Numbered from the stretch's first letter, positions 17,541 through 26,656 are shown. The stretch is 64,000 nucleotides of DNA from Actinoplanes flavus (GCF_017592555.1 NZ_JAGFNS010000008.1:132117-196116); one strand, 5' to 3'. The notes: generated from the letters alone by a model not told the origin. Translations and numbers: made by a program.

Positions 17541-17915
17541 TCAACTCACTGGTGACGCTTCCCCCGGCTGGCCGCGCAGCACCGCGTCCGCCGCGCACTC
17601 GTGGGCGAAGATCGCCGCCGCCAGCCGCCCGGGATCCAGGTGGACCACGACCTCCTCCCCCACGGCTTCGGCTTCGCCGGCCGCCAGGCCGATCAGGGCC
17701 AGCGCCGCGGCGAACGCACGGACGTAAGCCTGCTCACCTGACTCCGGACCGGGCGGGTCCAGCTCGTCGCGACCCCAGGCCTGGGCGGCGGCTCGCGCCA
17801 GGCGAGCAGGCATGCGTACGGGCACCGACGGCGTCTGCGCCGTCACGTGGGCGCCGATCTCGGCCAGCAGGAGCGCGTCGGCACGGTAGCGGCTCTGGGC
17901 GGGCGTCTCGGTCAT
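17541..17915 (-). CDS. Hypothetical protein
   Basis: 124 residues from ATG 17915 (MTETPAQSRYRADALLLAEI). Mostly alpha-helical by composition, alanine- and glutamate-rich, with ARLARAAAQAWGRDELD, YVRAFAAALALIGLAAG and the C-terminal LAAAIFAHECAADAVLRG. No signal peptide and no recognised domain. A longer frame extends to 18482 but its codon bias is poor there and it covers the opposite-strand gene, so the internal start is preferred. Confidence 0.6.
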   Translation of the reverse strand: MTETPAQSRYRADALLLAEIGAHVTAQTPSVPVRMPARLARAAAQAWGRDELDPPGPESGEQAYVRAFAAALALIGLAAGEAEAVGEEVVVHLDPGRLAAAIFAHECAADAVLRGQPGEASPVS

Positions 17916-18038
17916 GATCGCCACCGTAGCCGGGCTCCGCACGTCGCCGGGTCCTCGGCCAGACCGGGTCATACCGCCTGCCCGGGAACCCTCGGAACGC
18001 CGGGGTTTGCCACCTGACCGGTGTGTCGGTTTACGCTG

Positions 18039-18386
18039 ATGGACATGTCCGTGAGTACCGCTACCGTCACGCACCTCGCCCGGCCCCACCGGCCGGTCGT
18101 CGTCGCCGGGACGCTCGGTGAGCTGCACGGCCCGACATCCGGGCTGGTGGAGCTGCCGCTGCGCCTGTGGTGGCATCCGCAGCGGGCCTTCGACCTCGGC
18201 CAGCACACCATGTTGCTGTGGATGTATGAGAACGTGCTGCGCGAGGCGATCCGGGTCGACGAGCTCCGGGCGTACCTCGAAGGGGGTTTGCTGGTCCGGC
18301 TGTGGCCGGAGCTGAACCTGCCACGCGGGGTCCGCGCGGCCTGGGAGGCCCGGCACCCCCGCCTGCGGGCCCGCGCCGCCGCCTGA
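18039..18386 (+). CDS. Hypothetical protein, possible partner of AbiEii-type proteins
   Basis: 115 residues from ATG 18039 (or ATG 18045). The conserved-looking core is LPLRLWWHPQRAFDLG, a helix YENVLREAIRVDELRAYLEG and the ending LVRLWPELNLPRGVRAAWE. From memory, similar short proteins often sit directly upstream of AbiEii-type nucleotidyltransferases in actinobacteria. Here such an enzyme lies 1.1 kb downstream at 19521 with two opposite-strand genes between. No ribosome site is obvious. Confidence 0.62.
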   Translation: MDMSVSTATVTHLARPHRPVVVAGTLGELHGPTSGLVELPLRLWWHPQRAFDLGQHTMLLWMYENVLREAIRVDELRAYLEGGLLVRLWPELNLPRGVRAAWEARHPRLRARAAA

Positions 18387-18402
18387 CCTCGGGGCCCGCC
18401 TG

Positions 18403-18813
18403 TCAGCACCCCGACATGGCGACGAGTTCGACCTCGAATCCGTCGGCGTTCTCCAGATAGGCGGCGTGGTGCTCCGGGCCACCGGCGTGCGGATGGCGGT
18501 CGGCGAACAGCAGCGTCCAGCCGTGCTGGGTCGCCCGCCGGGCCAGGACGTCGACGAGGTGGGCGCCGTCCACGTGGAAGGCCAGATGGTTGAGACCGGG
18601 CCGGCGGCGGTCGTGGTCGGCGGCGCACAGATCCGGTGACTGCTCGACGACGATGTAGGTCGGGCCCAGCCGCCAGCTGCGCCCGGCGCTCCAGGACTGG
18701 AACGGGGTGTAGCCGAGCTCGGACAACAGCCATCCCCAGCTGACGACGGCCCGGTCCAGGTCCGGCACCCAGATCTCGATGTGGTGAGGCGTGCCGGTGG
18801 TCGGCCTGTTCAC
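18403..18813 (-). CDS. VOC (glyoxalase/dioxygenase fold) protein
   Basis: 136 residues from GTG 18813, preceded by a GGGAGG ribosome site seven bases upstream. A single vicinal-oxygen-chelate domain carries HHIEIWVPDLDRAVVSWGWLL, LNHLAFHVD and AAYLENADGFEVELVA. The metal-ligand positions His (HIEIWV), His (NHLAFHV) and Glu (FEVELV) are present. The ATG at 18840 is an alternative start. Members include glyoxalases, antibiotic-resistance proteins and dioxygenases; the substrate cannot be assigned. Confidence 0.85.
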   Translation of the reverse strand: MNRPTTGTPHHIEIWVPDLDRAVVSWGWLLSELGYTPFQSWSAGRSWRLGPTYIVVEQSPDLCAADHDRRRPGLNHLAFHVDGAHLVDVLARRATQHGWTLLFADRHPHAGGPEHHAAYLENADGFEVELVAMSGC

Positions 18814-18891
18814 GCTGTGCCCTCCCGGAACGTGATCCACTCTCCCCCTCCGCGTCGCTCAGATCCTCGGTGAGCGGCGCATCGGCCCCGC

Positions 18892-19431
18892 TCAGTGATC
18901 CGGCGACGGTGGTCGCGCCTCCACCACCACGACCTTCTCCAGTTGGTAATCGTTCAGGTCGGGTCGCATCCAGTCCTCCCCGGCGCGGATGCGGTGGAAC
19001 CGGAACATGCCGTTGGTGCGGTTGGTCGCCACGACACACCGCACCGCGACCGGCCGTTCCCCACCGGCCGCCAACCGGCAGACCTCCCACGCGAAGGCCA
19101 CGCCGTGCCGGAGCAACACCACCTGATCCGCGTCCGAGATCGACGGCTCGCCCTCGTCGGACACCATGACTTCGACCGGGACCACATCCTCCAGGTGGAA
19201 GCTGTTGACCGAGCATTCCCAGCCGGTCAGATCGGGGAAGCCACCCGGCGGGGCCGTCCGTCGCGCGCCGTCGGCCCAGACCACGACCTCGCCGCGCACC
19301 TCGATGCCATCGGCGATCATCGCCCGCAGCCCCGGCGCCATCCCACCCGGCGGAGCAATCGACGCCGGCCCGGCCGGCGCCCCGAGCTCCGAGGCGGCGT
19401 CATCGTTCATCCGGATCACGAACACCCGCAC
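18892..19431 (-). CDS. Hypothetical protein
   Basis: 179 residues starting MRVFVIRMNDDAAS. The N-terminal segment APPGGMAPGLRAMIADGIEV is followed by a beta-rich part (GEVVVWADG, VVPVEVMVSDEG, DQVVLLRHGVAFAWEVCRL, PVAVRCVVATN). The C-terminus reads EDWMRPDLNDYQLEKVVVVE. No signal peptide, no membrane helix and no recognised family. Codon use is normal for the genome. Confidence 0.65.
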   Translation of the reverse strand: MRVFVIRMNDDAASELGAPAGPASIAPPGGMAPGLRAMIADGIEVRGEVVVWADGARRTAPPGGFPDLTGWECSVNSFHLEDVVPVEVMVSDEGEPSISDADQVVLLRHGVAFAWEVCRLAAGGERPVAVRCVVATNRTNGMFRFHRIRAGEDWMRPDLNDYQLEKVVVVEARPPSPDH

Positions 19432-19520
19432 ATGATCTCAACCAGGGAATCCCTCGGCGACCGGCCACCCCCAGCGCGTCGGTCGCGTCGGACCGGGGCG
19501 GAGTGTGCCAGCCTTTGCGC

Positions 19521-20162
19521 GTGAGCGTCGATGACTTCTACCGCGACGTCGCCCGGATCGCGCTGGCCGTCGCCGACAAGCACGGCTTCGTGCTCGGCGG
19601 TGGCGTGGCCTGGCTGGTGAACGGGCTGGTCGCCCGCCCGACCGAGGACATCGACCTGTTCACCGACACGGCCGGCGGGGTGATGGCCGCCGCCGGTGAG
19701 GTGACGTCGGCGCTGACCGCCGCCGGCTACCGGGTGGTGCGCGAGGACGCCGACGAGTTGTTCGCCGGCATGGACGCCGACATCCAGGAGTTCCTGGTGG
19801 CCGGGGAGCATCGGGCGCTGCGGCTGACCCTGTGCCGGCTGGACCGGCACCGCGCCCCGGTGGTGATGGACGTCGGCCCGGTCATGCACCTCGACGACCT
19901 GGTCGCCACCAAGGTCGCCGCCCTGGTCAACCGGCGGGAGGTGCGCGACTACATCGATGTGGCGGCCGCGCTGGAACGCTATCCGCTGGACCGTGTCCTG
20001 GAGCTGGCGCATGCCGCCGATCCGGCCCTGGATCCGGAGGACATCGCCGACGCCGGCCGCTACCTGGACCGGCTGGACGACGCCCGCTTCGCCCTGTACG
20101 GCCTGGACCGGGCCGCCATCGCCGCGCTGCGGGACCGGCTCGCCGGCTGGCCCCGCTCCTGA
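19521..20162 (+). CDS. AbiEii/AbiGii-type nucleotidyltransferase (toxin family)
   Basis: 213 residues from GTG 19521. The DNA-polymerase-beta-like fold shows its GG motif in GFVLGGGVAWLVNG and the metal-binding Asp pair in TEDIDLFT. A later acidic residue is in DRHRAPVVMDVG, followed by VATKVAALVNRREVRDYIDV, the typical AbiEii continuation. AbiE toxins are NTP transferases that modify RNA, usually controlled by an AbiEi antitoxin with a winged helix. No AbiEi gene is adjacent, so it could be an orphan or use the short protein at 18039. Downstream at 13 bases is an alpha/beta hydrolase gene. Confidence 0.82.
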   Translation: MSVDDFYRDVARIALAVADKHGFVLGGGVAWLVNGLVARPTEDIDLFTDTAGGVMAAAGEVTSALTAAGYRVVREDADELFAGMDADIQEFLVAGEHRALRLTLCRLDRHRAPVVMDVGPVMHLDDLVATKVAALVNRREVRDYIDVAAALERYPLDRVLELAHAADPALDPEDIADAGRYLDRLDDARFALYGLDRAAIAALRDRLAGWPRS

Positions 20163-20174
20163 CAGGAGGCTTCA

Positions 20175-20699
20175 ATGATCACCGGAATCCTCGTTCCCGG
20201 GCGCGGCTACACCACCCAGGGCCCGCTGTTCGACCTGGCCGACGGCATCCTGACCGCCCGCGGTGACGACGTGGTCGAGGTGAGCTGGACCGTCCCGGAC
20301 GGACTGTTGCAGGTCGGCCCGGAGCCGTTCGTCCGCGCCCATGTCGCGGCCGCCCTGCACCGGGCCGCCGCCGGGACGCCGGTGCTGATCGCCAAGTCGC
20401 TGGGTAGTCACGCCGCCGCGCTCGCCGCCGAGCGCGGGATCCCGGCCGTCTGGCTGACCCCGGTGCTCACCGACCCGGCCGTGGTCGCGGCGATCGCCGC
20501 CGGGCCGGCCCCGGCCCTGCTGATCGGCGGCACCGCCGACCGGGTGTGGCTGCCGGAGGCCGCCCGCGCGACCGGCAAGCCGTGCCTGGAGATCCCGGGC
20601 GCCGACCACAACCTGCGGGTGCCGGGGCCGGTGCGCGCCTACACCGACGTGCTCGGAACGGTCGGCACCGCGATCGAGGACTTCCTGGAGACGCTGTGA
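20175..20699 (+). CDS. Small alpha/beta hydrolase
   Basis: 174 residues, ATG at 20175 with AGGAGG (20163-20168) upstream. The compact alpha/beta-hydrolase fold shows the opening GILVPGRGYTTQGPLF, the nucleophile serine in LIAKSLGSHAA, the acid in LLIGGTADRVW and the histidine in IPGADHNL. It lacks a lid domain. It probably hydrolyses a small ester or thioester. It is likely co-transcribed with the nucleotidyltransferase. It converges on the TetR gene, with stop codons one base apart. Confidence 0.8.
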   Translation: MITGILVPGRGYTTQGPLFDLADGILTARGDDVVEVSWTVPDGLLQVGPEPFVRAHVAAALHRAAAGTPVLIAKSLGSHAAALAAERGIPAVWLTPVLTDPAVVAAIAAGPAPALLIGGTADRVWLPEAARATGKPCLEIPGADHNLRVPGPVRAYTDVLGTVGTAIEDFLETL

Positions 20700-20700
20700 C

Positions 20701-21345
20701 CTACCGCTGGCCGGTGGCGCCGGGGGCGCGGAGGCCGATGGCCGACGCCCACAGGCGGGAGAGGTGGTCGACCATCTTCTCCTCGTCGAGGGGTTCGCGT
20801 AGTTCGTTGATGATCACGGCCACCTGTTCGACCATGCCGCCCAGGGCGATCGCCGTCAGGCGGGGATCAAGGTCCGGGTCGGCGAGTCCGTCGGCCTGCA
20901 GGCGGCGGATGCCCTCCTCGCCGCGGCCGACGTAGAACTCCCGGATCTCCAGGAGCAGGCTGCGCAGGTTGTCGTCCAGGTAGGCGCCGTGCTCGACCAT
21001 CCGGAGCACCTTCGCGGCCTTTCCGGCGGCGGCCAGGTACAGGCGGTTCGCCTCCACGATGCGCGCGTACGGGTCGTGGAGGGTGTCCGGGACCCGGCTC
21101 GCGGTGATCATCTTGTCGGCCGCCGCCTGGACGATCTTGCGGAGCAGGTCGTCCTTCGATGCGAAGTACGTGTAGAAGGTCCCGTACGACACGCCCGCCG
21201 CCTGGGTGACGGCCTCGGGGGTGAACCCGGCCCACCCTTGTTCCTCGATGATCTGCCGGCCGGCGGTGAGCAGCGCGTCATGGGTCCGCCGGCCCCGGGT
21301 GGTGGCCGGCGGTGCGGGCGCGGGGTTCGTTCGAGCTCGTCCCAT
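20701..21345 (-). CDS. TetR family repressor of the AtuA-carboxylase operon
   Basis: 214 residues. The N-terminal helix-turn-helix reads FTPEAVTQAAGVSYGTFYTYFASKDDLLRKIV. The ligand-binding C-terminal domain is helical (YARIVEANRLYLAAAGKAA, LDPRLTAIALGGMVEQVAVIINELREP). The gene is divergent from the catabolic operon starting at 21430, and the 84-base gap contains promoter elements interleaved with inverted repeats (21364-21391). Acyl-CoA-responsive control of the operon is the likely role (inference). Confidence 0.88.
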   Translation of the reverse strand: MGRARTNPAPAPPATTRGRRTHDALLTAGRQIIEEQGWAGFTPEAVTQAAGVSYGTFYTYFASKDDLLRKIVQAAADKMITASRVPDTLHDPYARIVEANRLYLAAAGKAAKVLRMVEHGAYLDDNLRSLLLEIREFYVGRGEEGIRRLQADGLADPDLDPRLTAIALGGMVEQVAVIINELREPLDEEKMVDHLSRLWASAIGLRAPGATGQR

Positions 21346-21363
21346 CGGACACCCTCTCGCGAC

Positions 21364-21391
21364 TTGACTACTTTGTCAGAAAGTCTAGTGT
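21364..21391 (+). promoter_or_regulatory. Promoter with overlapping TetR operator
   Basis: A -35-like TTGACT (21364-21369), a 16-base spacer and a -10-like TAGTGT (21386-21391) drive the operon. Between and over them lie inverted repeats ACTTT/AAAGT (21370-21384) and ACTA/TAGT (21367-21370, 21386-21389). This places a repressor site exactly over the promoter. Confidence 0.6.
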
Positions 21392-21429
21392 GGCGGGCAC
21401 CACTACTCACTGAGGTGTTGAGCCGGACA

Positions 21430-23139
21430 ATGCGCACGATCCGCATCGGGAACTGCTCGGGCTTCTACGGTGATCGCTTCTCGGCGATGTCCGAGATGCT
21501 CGAGGGCGGGCCGCTGGACTATCTGACCGGGGACTACCTGGCCGAACTGACCATGCTCATCCTCGGCCGGGACCGCCGGAAGGATCCGTCACTCGGATAC
21601 GCGAAGACGTTCCTGCGGCAACTCGCCGGCTGCCTCGGCCTGGCCCGGCAGCGCGGGGTCCGGATCGTCACCAACGCGGGTGGGCTCAACCCGGCCGGGC
21701 TCGCGCAGGCCGTCCGGGACCTGGCCCGGGAGCAGGGCATCGACCTGGCCGTCGCCCACGTGCGGGGCGACGACCTGATCGGGCGCGCGACCGAGCACGG
21801 CTGGCCGGGTGCGCTGACCGCCAACGCCTACCTCGGCGCCTTCGGCATCGCCGACGCGCTCACCGCCGGCGCCGACATCGTCGTCACCGGCCGCGTCACC
21901 GACGCGTCGCTGACCCTGGGCCCGGCCATCGCCGAGTTCGGCTGGGGGCGCACCGACTTCGACCTCCTGGCCGCCGGGGTCGTCGCCGGTCATGTCCTCG
22001 AATGCGGCACGCAGGCCACGGGCGGCAACTTCTCCGGCTTCGCCACGATCGACACCACGCGCCCGCTGGGCTTCCCGCTGGCCGAGATCAGTGCCGACGG
22101 GACGGCCGTGATCACCAAACATCCCGGCACGGGCGGCGCGGTCACCGTCGACACGGTCACCGCGCAACTGGTGTACGAGGTCGGAGGCCCCCACTACGCC
22201 AATCCCGACGTGACCGCGCGCCTGGACACGGTCGCGTTGCGGCAGGCCGGTCCCGACCGGGTGGTGATCACCTCGGTACGCGGTGCCGCCCCACCCCCGG
22301 CCACGAAGATCGCCCTCAACAGCGCCGGCGGATGGCGCAACTCCGTCGAGTTCGTGCTGACCGGCCTGGACATCGAGGACAAGGAGCACTGGGTACGCCG
22401 GCAGATGACCGGGGCACTCAGCGTCCGGCCACCCGCGGAGATCACGTGGGACCTGGCGCGGACCGACCACGCCGACCCCGTCACCGAGGCGGCGGCCTCG
22501 GCGGTGCTGCGCTGTCACGTCAAGGACCCCGATCCGGACGTCGTCGGCCGCGCGTTCAGCAGTGCCGCCGTCGAACTGGCCCTCGCGTCCTACCCGGGCT
22601 TCCACGTGACCGCGCCGCCGGGGCCGGGCACCCCGTTCGGGATCTACCGTGCCGCCTACCTTCCGCAGGAGGATGTGCCGCACGTCGTGGTCCGGCCCGA
22701 CGGCACCACGGTGGACATCGCGCCGCCACCGGTCACCGCGGACCTGCCCGCGGAGGTGGTTGCCGGCTCCGCCCGTACCTCTGGATGGTTGGAGGTTCGC
22801 GCGCCGCTGGGCCGTCTGGTCTTCGCCCGGTCCGGGGACAAGGGCGGAACCGCGAACGTGGGGGTGTGGATCCCCGTCGGCCATCCGCGGCGAGCCGAGG
22901 CGTTCGCGTGGCTGCGCGGCTGGCTGACACCTGCCGAGGTCGCCCGGCTCCTCCCGGAATCGGCGGGACTCGGGATCGACGTGTTCGCGCTGCCGAACCT
23001 GTGCGCCGTCAACATCGTGATCGACGGACTTCTCGGTGACGGTGTCGCGTCGTCCACCCGTTTCGACCCGCAGGCCAAGGCCGTCGGCGAGTGGCTGCGG
23101 GCCCGTGTGGTGAATCTGCCCAAGGAGTTTCTGGAGTGA
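21430..23139 (+). CDS. Acyclic terpene utilization AtuA-like protein (DUF1446)
   Basis: 569 residues from ATG 21430. AtuA-family signatures are RIGNCSGFYGDR near the start, DYLTGDYLAELTM, ITNAGGLNP-like VTNAGGLNPAG, GADIVVTGRVTDASLTLGP, GGNFSGF and the late ARSGDKGGTANVG. The C-terminal about 100 residues form the usual second domain (RSGDKG, LPNLCAVNIVIDG). AtuA is required for citronellol/geraniol breakdown in Pseudomonas, but its reaction is not established. It is the first gene of a five-gene operon and its stop overlaps the next start (GTGA). Confidence 0.88.
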   Translation: MRTIRIGNCSGFYGDRFSAMSEMLEGGPLDYLTGDYLAELTMLILGRDRRKDPSLGYAKTFLRQLAGCLGLARQRGVRIVTNAGGLNPAGLAQAVRDLAREQGIDLAVAHVRGDDLIGRATEHGWPGALTANAYLGAFGIADALTAGADIVVTGRVTDASLTLGPAIAEFGWGRTDFDLLAAGVVAGHVLECGTQATGGNFSGFATIDTTRPLGFPLAEISADGTAVITKHPGTGGAVTVDTVTAQLVYEVGGPHYANPDVTARLDTVALRQAGPDRVVITSVRGAAPPPATKIALNSAGGWRNSVEFVLTGLDIEDKEHWVRRQMTGALSVRPPAEITWDLARTDHADPVTEAAASAVLRCHVKDPDPDVVGRAFSSAAVELALASYPGFHVTAPPGPGTPFGIYRAAYLPQEDVPHVVVRPDGTTVDIAPPPVTADLPAEVVAGSARTSGWLEVRAPLGRLVFARSGDKGGTANVGVWIPVGHPRRAEAFAWLRGWLTPAEVARLLPESAGLGIDVFALPNLCAVNIVIDGLLGDGVASSTRFDPQAKAVGEWLRARVVNLPKEFLE

Positions 23140-24725
23140 GAACCAGCGTCGACCCCACCTCGCCCGGCTACGCCGCCAACCGGGAGGTGATGCTGGAACG
23201 CGTCGCCGATCTCGCCACACAGCAGGCCACGGCTCTGGCCGGTGGTGGTCCCAAGGCCGTCGAGCGGCATCACCGTCGCGGCAAGCTGACCGCCCGGGAG
23301 CGGATCGAGCTGCTCATCGATCCCGACTCGCCGTTCCTCGAGCTCGGCGTCCTGGCCGGCTGGGGAACCGATTTCCCGGTCGGCGGCTCCGTGGTCACCG
23401 GCCTGGGCGTGATCGAGGGCGTCGAGTGCATGATCATCGCCCATGACCCCACGGTCAAAGGCGGATCGTCGAACCCGGTGACGGTACGGAAGATCTTCCG
23501 CGCCAACCAGATCGCCGGACAGAACCGCCTGCCCACGATCACGCTCGTCGAGTCCGGCGGAGCGGACCTGCAGACCCAGAAGGACATCTTCATCCCCGGC
23601 GGCGCGGTGTTCCGCAACCTCACCGTCGCCAGCGCCGACCGCCGGCCCACGATCGCCCTGGTGTTCGGCAACTCCACCGCCGGTGGCGCCTATGTGCCGG
23701 GCATGAGCGACTACACCGTCATGGTCAAGGGCGGGGCCAAGGTCTTCCTCGGCGGGCCGCCGCTGGTCAAGATGGCCACCGGTGAGGAGTCCGACGACGA
23801 GTCGCTCGGCGGGGCCGAGATGCACGCGCGCACGTCCGGACTGGCCGACTACCTGGCCGTCGACGAACGCGACGCGCTGCGGATCGGGCGCTCCATCGTG
23901 CGGAGGCTGAACTGGCGCAAGGCCGGACCGAACCCGAGGACGACGTACGCCGAGCCGCTGCTGGACGTCGAGGAGCTGCTCGGCATCGTGCCGGCCGACC
24001 TCAAGATCCCGTTCGATCCCCGTGAGGTGATCGCCCGCATCGTCGACGGCAGCGAGTTCGACGAGTTCAAGCCGCTGTACGGTACGTCACTGGTGACCGG
24101 CTGGGCGCAGCTGCACGGCTACCCGGTCGGCGTCCTCGCCAACGCCCAGGGCGTGCTGTTCAGCCAGGAGGCACAGAAGGCCGCCCAGTTCATCCAGCTC
24201 GCCAACCAGAGCGACACGCCGCTGCTGTTCCTGCACAACACCACCGGCTACATGGTCGGTGCCGAGTACGAGCAGGGCGGCATCATCAAGCACGGTGCTC
24301 AGATGATCAACGCGGTGTCGAACTCGACGGTCCCGCACCTGTCGGTGGTGATGGGCGCCTCGTACGGGGCCGGCAACTACGGCATGAGCGGCCGCGCGTA
24401 CGACCCGCGTTTCATGTTCAGCTGGGCCGGCGCCAAGTCGGCCGTGATGGGCCCGGCGCAGCTCGCCGGGGTCATCTCGATCGTCTCCCAGCAGGCGGCC
24501 GCCGCTCGTGGGGTGCCGTTCGACGCCGAGGCCGACGCCGCGATGCGCGCCCTCGTCGAGAAGCAGGTCGAGGAGCAGTCCCTGGCCTACTTCACCTCCG
24601 GCCTCGGCTACGACGACGGGGTCATCGACCCGCGGGACACCCGCACGATCCTCGGCATCTGCCTGTCGGCGATCCACAGCGCGCCGGTGGCCGGCGCCCG
24701 TGGCTACGGCGTCTTCCGTCTGTGA
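23136..24725 (+). CDS. Acyl-CoA carboxylase, carboxyltransferase (beta) subunit
   Basis: 529 residues from GTG 23136, overlapping the AtuA stop by four bases. It has both crotonase-fold halves of the carboxyltransferase: HHRRGKLTARERIELLID, VESGGADLQTQ, FGNSTAGGAYVPGMSDY in the N-half, and NAQGVLFSQEAQKAAQFIQL, LHNTTGYMVGAEYE, GASYGAGNYGMSGRAYDPRF in the C-half. These features match methylcrotonyl-/geranyl-CoA carboxylase beta subunits. It transfers carboxyl from biotin on the alpha subunit to a beta-methyl-enoyl-CoA. Which of leucine, isovalerate or terpenoid intermediates is the true substrate is not decided by sequence. Confidence 0.92.
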   Translation: MRTSVDPTSPGYAANREVMLERVADLATQQATALAGGGPKAVERHHRRGKLTARERIELLIDPDSPFLELGVLAGWGTDFPVGGSVVTGLGVIEGVECMIIAHDPTVKGGSSNPVTVRKIFRANQIAGQNRLPTITLVESGGADLQTQKDIFIPGGAVFRNLTVASADRRPTIALVFGNSTAGGAYVPGMSDYTVMVKGGAKVFLGGPPLVKMATGEESDDESLGGAEMHARTSGLADYLAVDERDALRIGRSIVRRLNWRKAGPNPRTTYAEPLLDVEELLGIVPADLKIPFDPREVIARIVDGSEFDEFKPLYGTSLVTGWAQLHGYPVGVLANAQGVLFSQEAQKAAQFIQLANQSDTPLLFLHNTTGYMVGAEYEQGGIIKHGAQMINAVSNSTVPHLSVVMGASYGAGNYGMSGRAYDPRFMFSWAGAKSAVMGPAQLAGVISIVSQQAAAARGVPFDAEADAAMRALVEKQVEEQSLAYFTSGLGYDDGVIDPRDTRTILGICLSAIHSAPVAGARGYGVFRL

Positions 24726-24736
24726 AAGAGGGTTCA

Positions 24737-26656
24737 GTGATCCGCAAGATCGTGGTCGCCAACCGCGGAGAGATCGCGCGCCGGGTGTTCCGTACCTGTC
24801 GCGAACTCGGCATCGCGACGGTCGCCGTCCACTCCGACGCCGATGCCGGGGCACCGTTCGTCGCCGACGCCGACCAGGCGATCCGGCTGCCCGGCGACGC
24901 GCCGGCCGAGACCTACCTGCGAGGTGACCTGATCATCGAGGCGGCTCGCGCGGCGGGCGCCGACGCCGTCCATCCCGGGTACGGGTTCCTCTCCGAGAAC
25001 TCCGGCTTCGCCCGCGCCGTCGAGGCGGCCGGCCTCACCTGGATCGGCCCGGCGCCCGAGGCGATCGAGGCGATGGGCAGCAAGATCGGCGCGAAACGGA
25101 TCATGGCCGCGGCCGGGGTGCCGGTCCTGGCCGTCGACCTCGCCGCCGTCACCGCGGCGGACCTTCCGCTGCTGGTCAAGGCGTCGGCGGGCGGCGGCGG
25201 CCGGGGCATGCGGATCGTGGAGTCACTCGACCGGCTCGCCGAGCAGGTAGCGCGGGCCGAGGCGGAGGCGACCTCCGCGTTCGGCGACGGGACCGTCTTC
25301 GTCGAGCCGTACCTACCCACGGCACGGCACGTCGAGGTCCAGGTGCTGGCCGACCGGCACGGCACCGTCTGGGTGCTGGGCGACCGGGACTGCTCGATCC
25401 AGCGTCGCCACCAGAAGGTGGTCGAGGAGGCGCCCGCGCCGGATCTGCCGGACGAGACACGTACCGCTCTGCATGCCTTCGCCCGGGCCGCCGCGGAGGC
25501 GGTGAGCTACCGGGGAGCGGGAACGGTCGAGTTCCTCGTCCACCGGGACCGCGTCTTCTTCCTCGAGATGAACACCCGCCTCCAGGTCGAGCACCCCGTC
25601 ACCGAATGCGTCACCGGCCTCGACCTCGTCGCTCTCCAGATAGCCGTCGCCGAAGGCAGGCCCCTGCCCGGCCGGGCTCCCGCGGTCTCGGGTCACGCGA
25701 TCGAGGTACGGCTCTACGCGGAAGATCCGGCCGCGGATTTCGCTCCGCAGACCGGCCGCGTTCGCACCTTCGAGATTCCCGGACATGCGGGCGTACGGGT
25801 GGACTCGGCCATCGAGGCCGGCAGTGAGGTCACCGTCCACTACGACGCCATGCTCGCCAAGATCATCGCCTACGCGGAGGATCGTGACGCCGCGATCCGC
25901 CTGCTCGACGACACGCTGCGGCGGGGACGGCTGCACGGCATCACCACCAACCTCGACCTGCTCCGAGCCGTGCTCACCGACGACGAGTTCGTCGCCGGCC
26001 GGATGCACACCACCCTGCTCGACGAACGCCTCTCCCGGTGGACGGGCGGTCCCGATCCGCGCTCTCTCGCCAAGGCCGCCCTCGCCGCCGCGCTCGGACA
26101 GGCCAGCCGGGCCGCCGCGACCGCGCCGGTGCTCAGCCGCATCCCCGCCGCGTGGCGCAACGCCGCGGGTCAGCCGCGGCAGCGGAGCTATCGGCGTGGA
26201 TCAGAGCGGTACGCCGTTACCTATTCGTCGATCGGCCGGCGGCTGGTGTCGGACTTCGTCGAGGGTGTCGACGTCATCGACGTGCGGGGCGACCAGGTCG
26301 TTCTGAGCGACGGCCCGGTCCGGGAGACCTACCGGGTCACCGTCGCCGGAGATGCGGTCGACGTCGACGGGCCGTCCGGCTCGGTCAGTCTCGAACCGGT
26401 TCCCACCTTTGTCGACCCGGCCGAGACGGTCGCCCAGGGCTCACTGCTGGCGCCGATGCCGGCCGCGATCACCGCGGTCGCCGTCGAGGTGGGCGCCGTG
26501 GTGAGCAAGGGCGACCCGATCGTCGTACTGGAAGCCATGAAGATGCAGCACACCGTCACCGCACCCACGGACGGAACCGTCACCGCGCTCACCGCGAGCG
26601 TGGGCCGTCAGGTCGTCGCGGGCGCCGTGCTCGCCGTGATCGAGGAGAAGTCTTGA
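24737..26656 (+). CDS. Acyl-CoA carboxylase, biotin carboxylase/BCCP (alpha) subunit
   Basis: 639 residues from GTG 24737 (an in-frame GTG at 24722 overlaps the previous stop and is an alternative). Domains: biotin-carboxylase N-terminal VIRKIVVANRGEIARRVF; ATP-grasp with KASAGGGGRGMRI, GDRDCSIQRRHQKVVEEAP and EMNTRLQVEHPVTE; carboxylase C-terminal; and a biotinyl domain with EAMKMQHTV, lysine at about 602. It carboxylates its own biotin using ATP and bicarbonate for the beta subunit. Gene order beta-alpha and the operon context fit methylcrotonyl- or geranyl-CoA carboxylase. Confidence 0.93.
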   Translation: MIRKIVVANRGEIARRVFRTCRELGIATVAVHSDADAGAPFVADADQAIRLPGDAPAETYLRGDLIIEAARAAGADAVHPGYGFLSENSGFARAVEAAGLTWIGPAPEAIEAMGSKIGAKRIMAAAGVPVLAVDLAAVTAADLPLLVKASAGGGGRGMRIVESLDRLAEQVARAEAEATSAFGDGTVFVEPYLPTARHVEVQVLADRHGTVWVLGDRDCSIQRRHQKVVEEAPAPDLPDETRTALHAFARAAAEAVSYRGAGTVEFLVHRDRVFFLEMNTRLQVEHPVTECVTGLDLVALQIAVAEGRPLPGRAPAVSGHAIEVRLYAEDPAADFAPQTGRVRTFEIPGHAGVRVDSAIEAGSEVTVHYDAMLAKIIAYAEDRDAAIRLLDDTLRRGRLHGITTNLDLLRAVLTDDEFVAGRMHTTLLDERLSRWTGGPDPRSLAKAALAAALGQASRAAATAPVLSRIPAAWRNAAGQPRQRSYRRGSERYAVTYSSIGRRLVSDFVEGVDVIDVRGDQVVLSDGPVRETYRVTVAGDAVDVDGPSGSVSLEPVPTFVDPAETVAQGSLLAPMPAAITAVAVEVGAVVSKGDPIVVLEAMKMQHTVTAPTDGTVTALTASVGRQVVAGAVLAVIEEKS

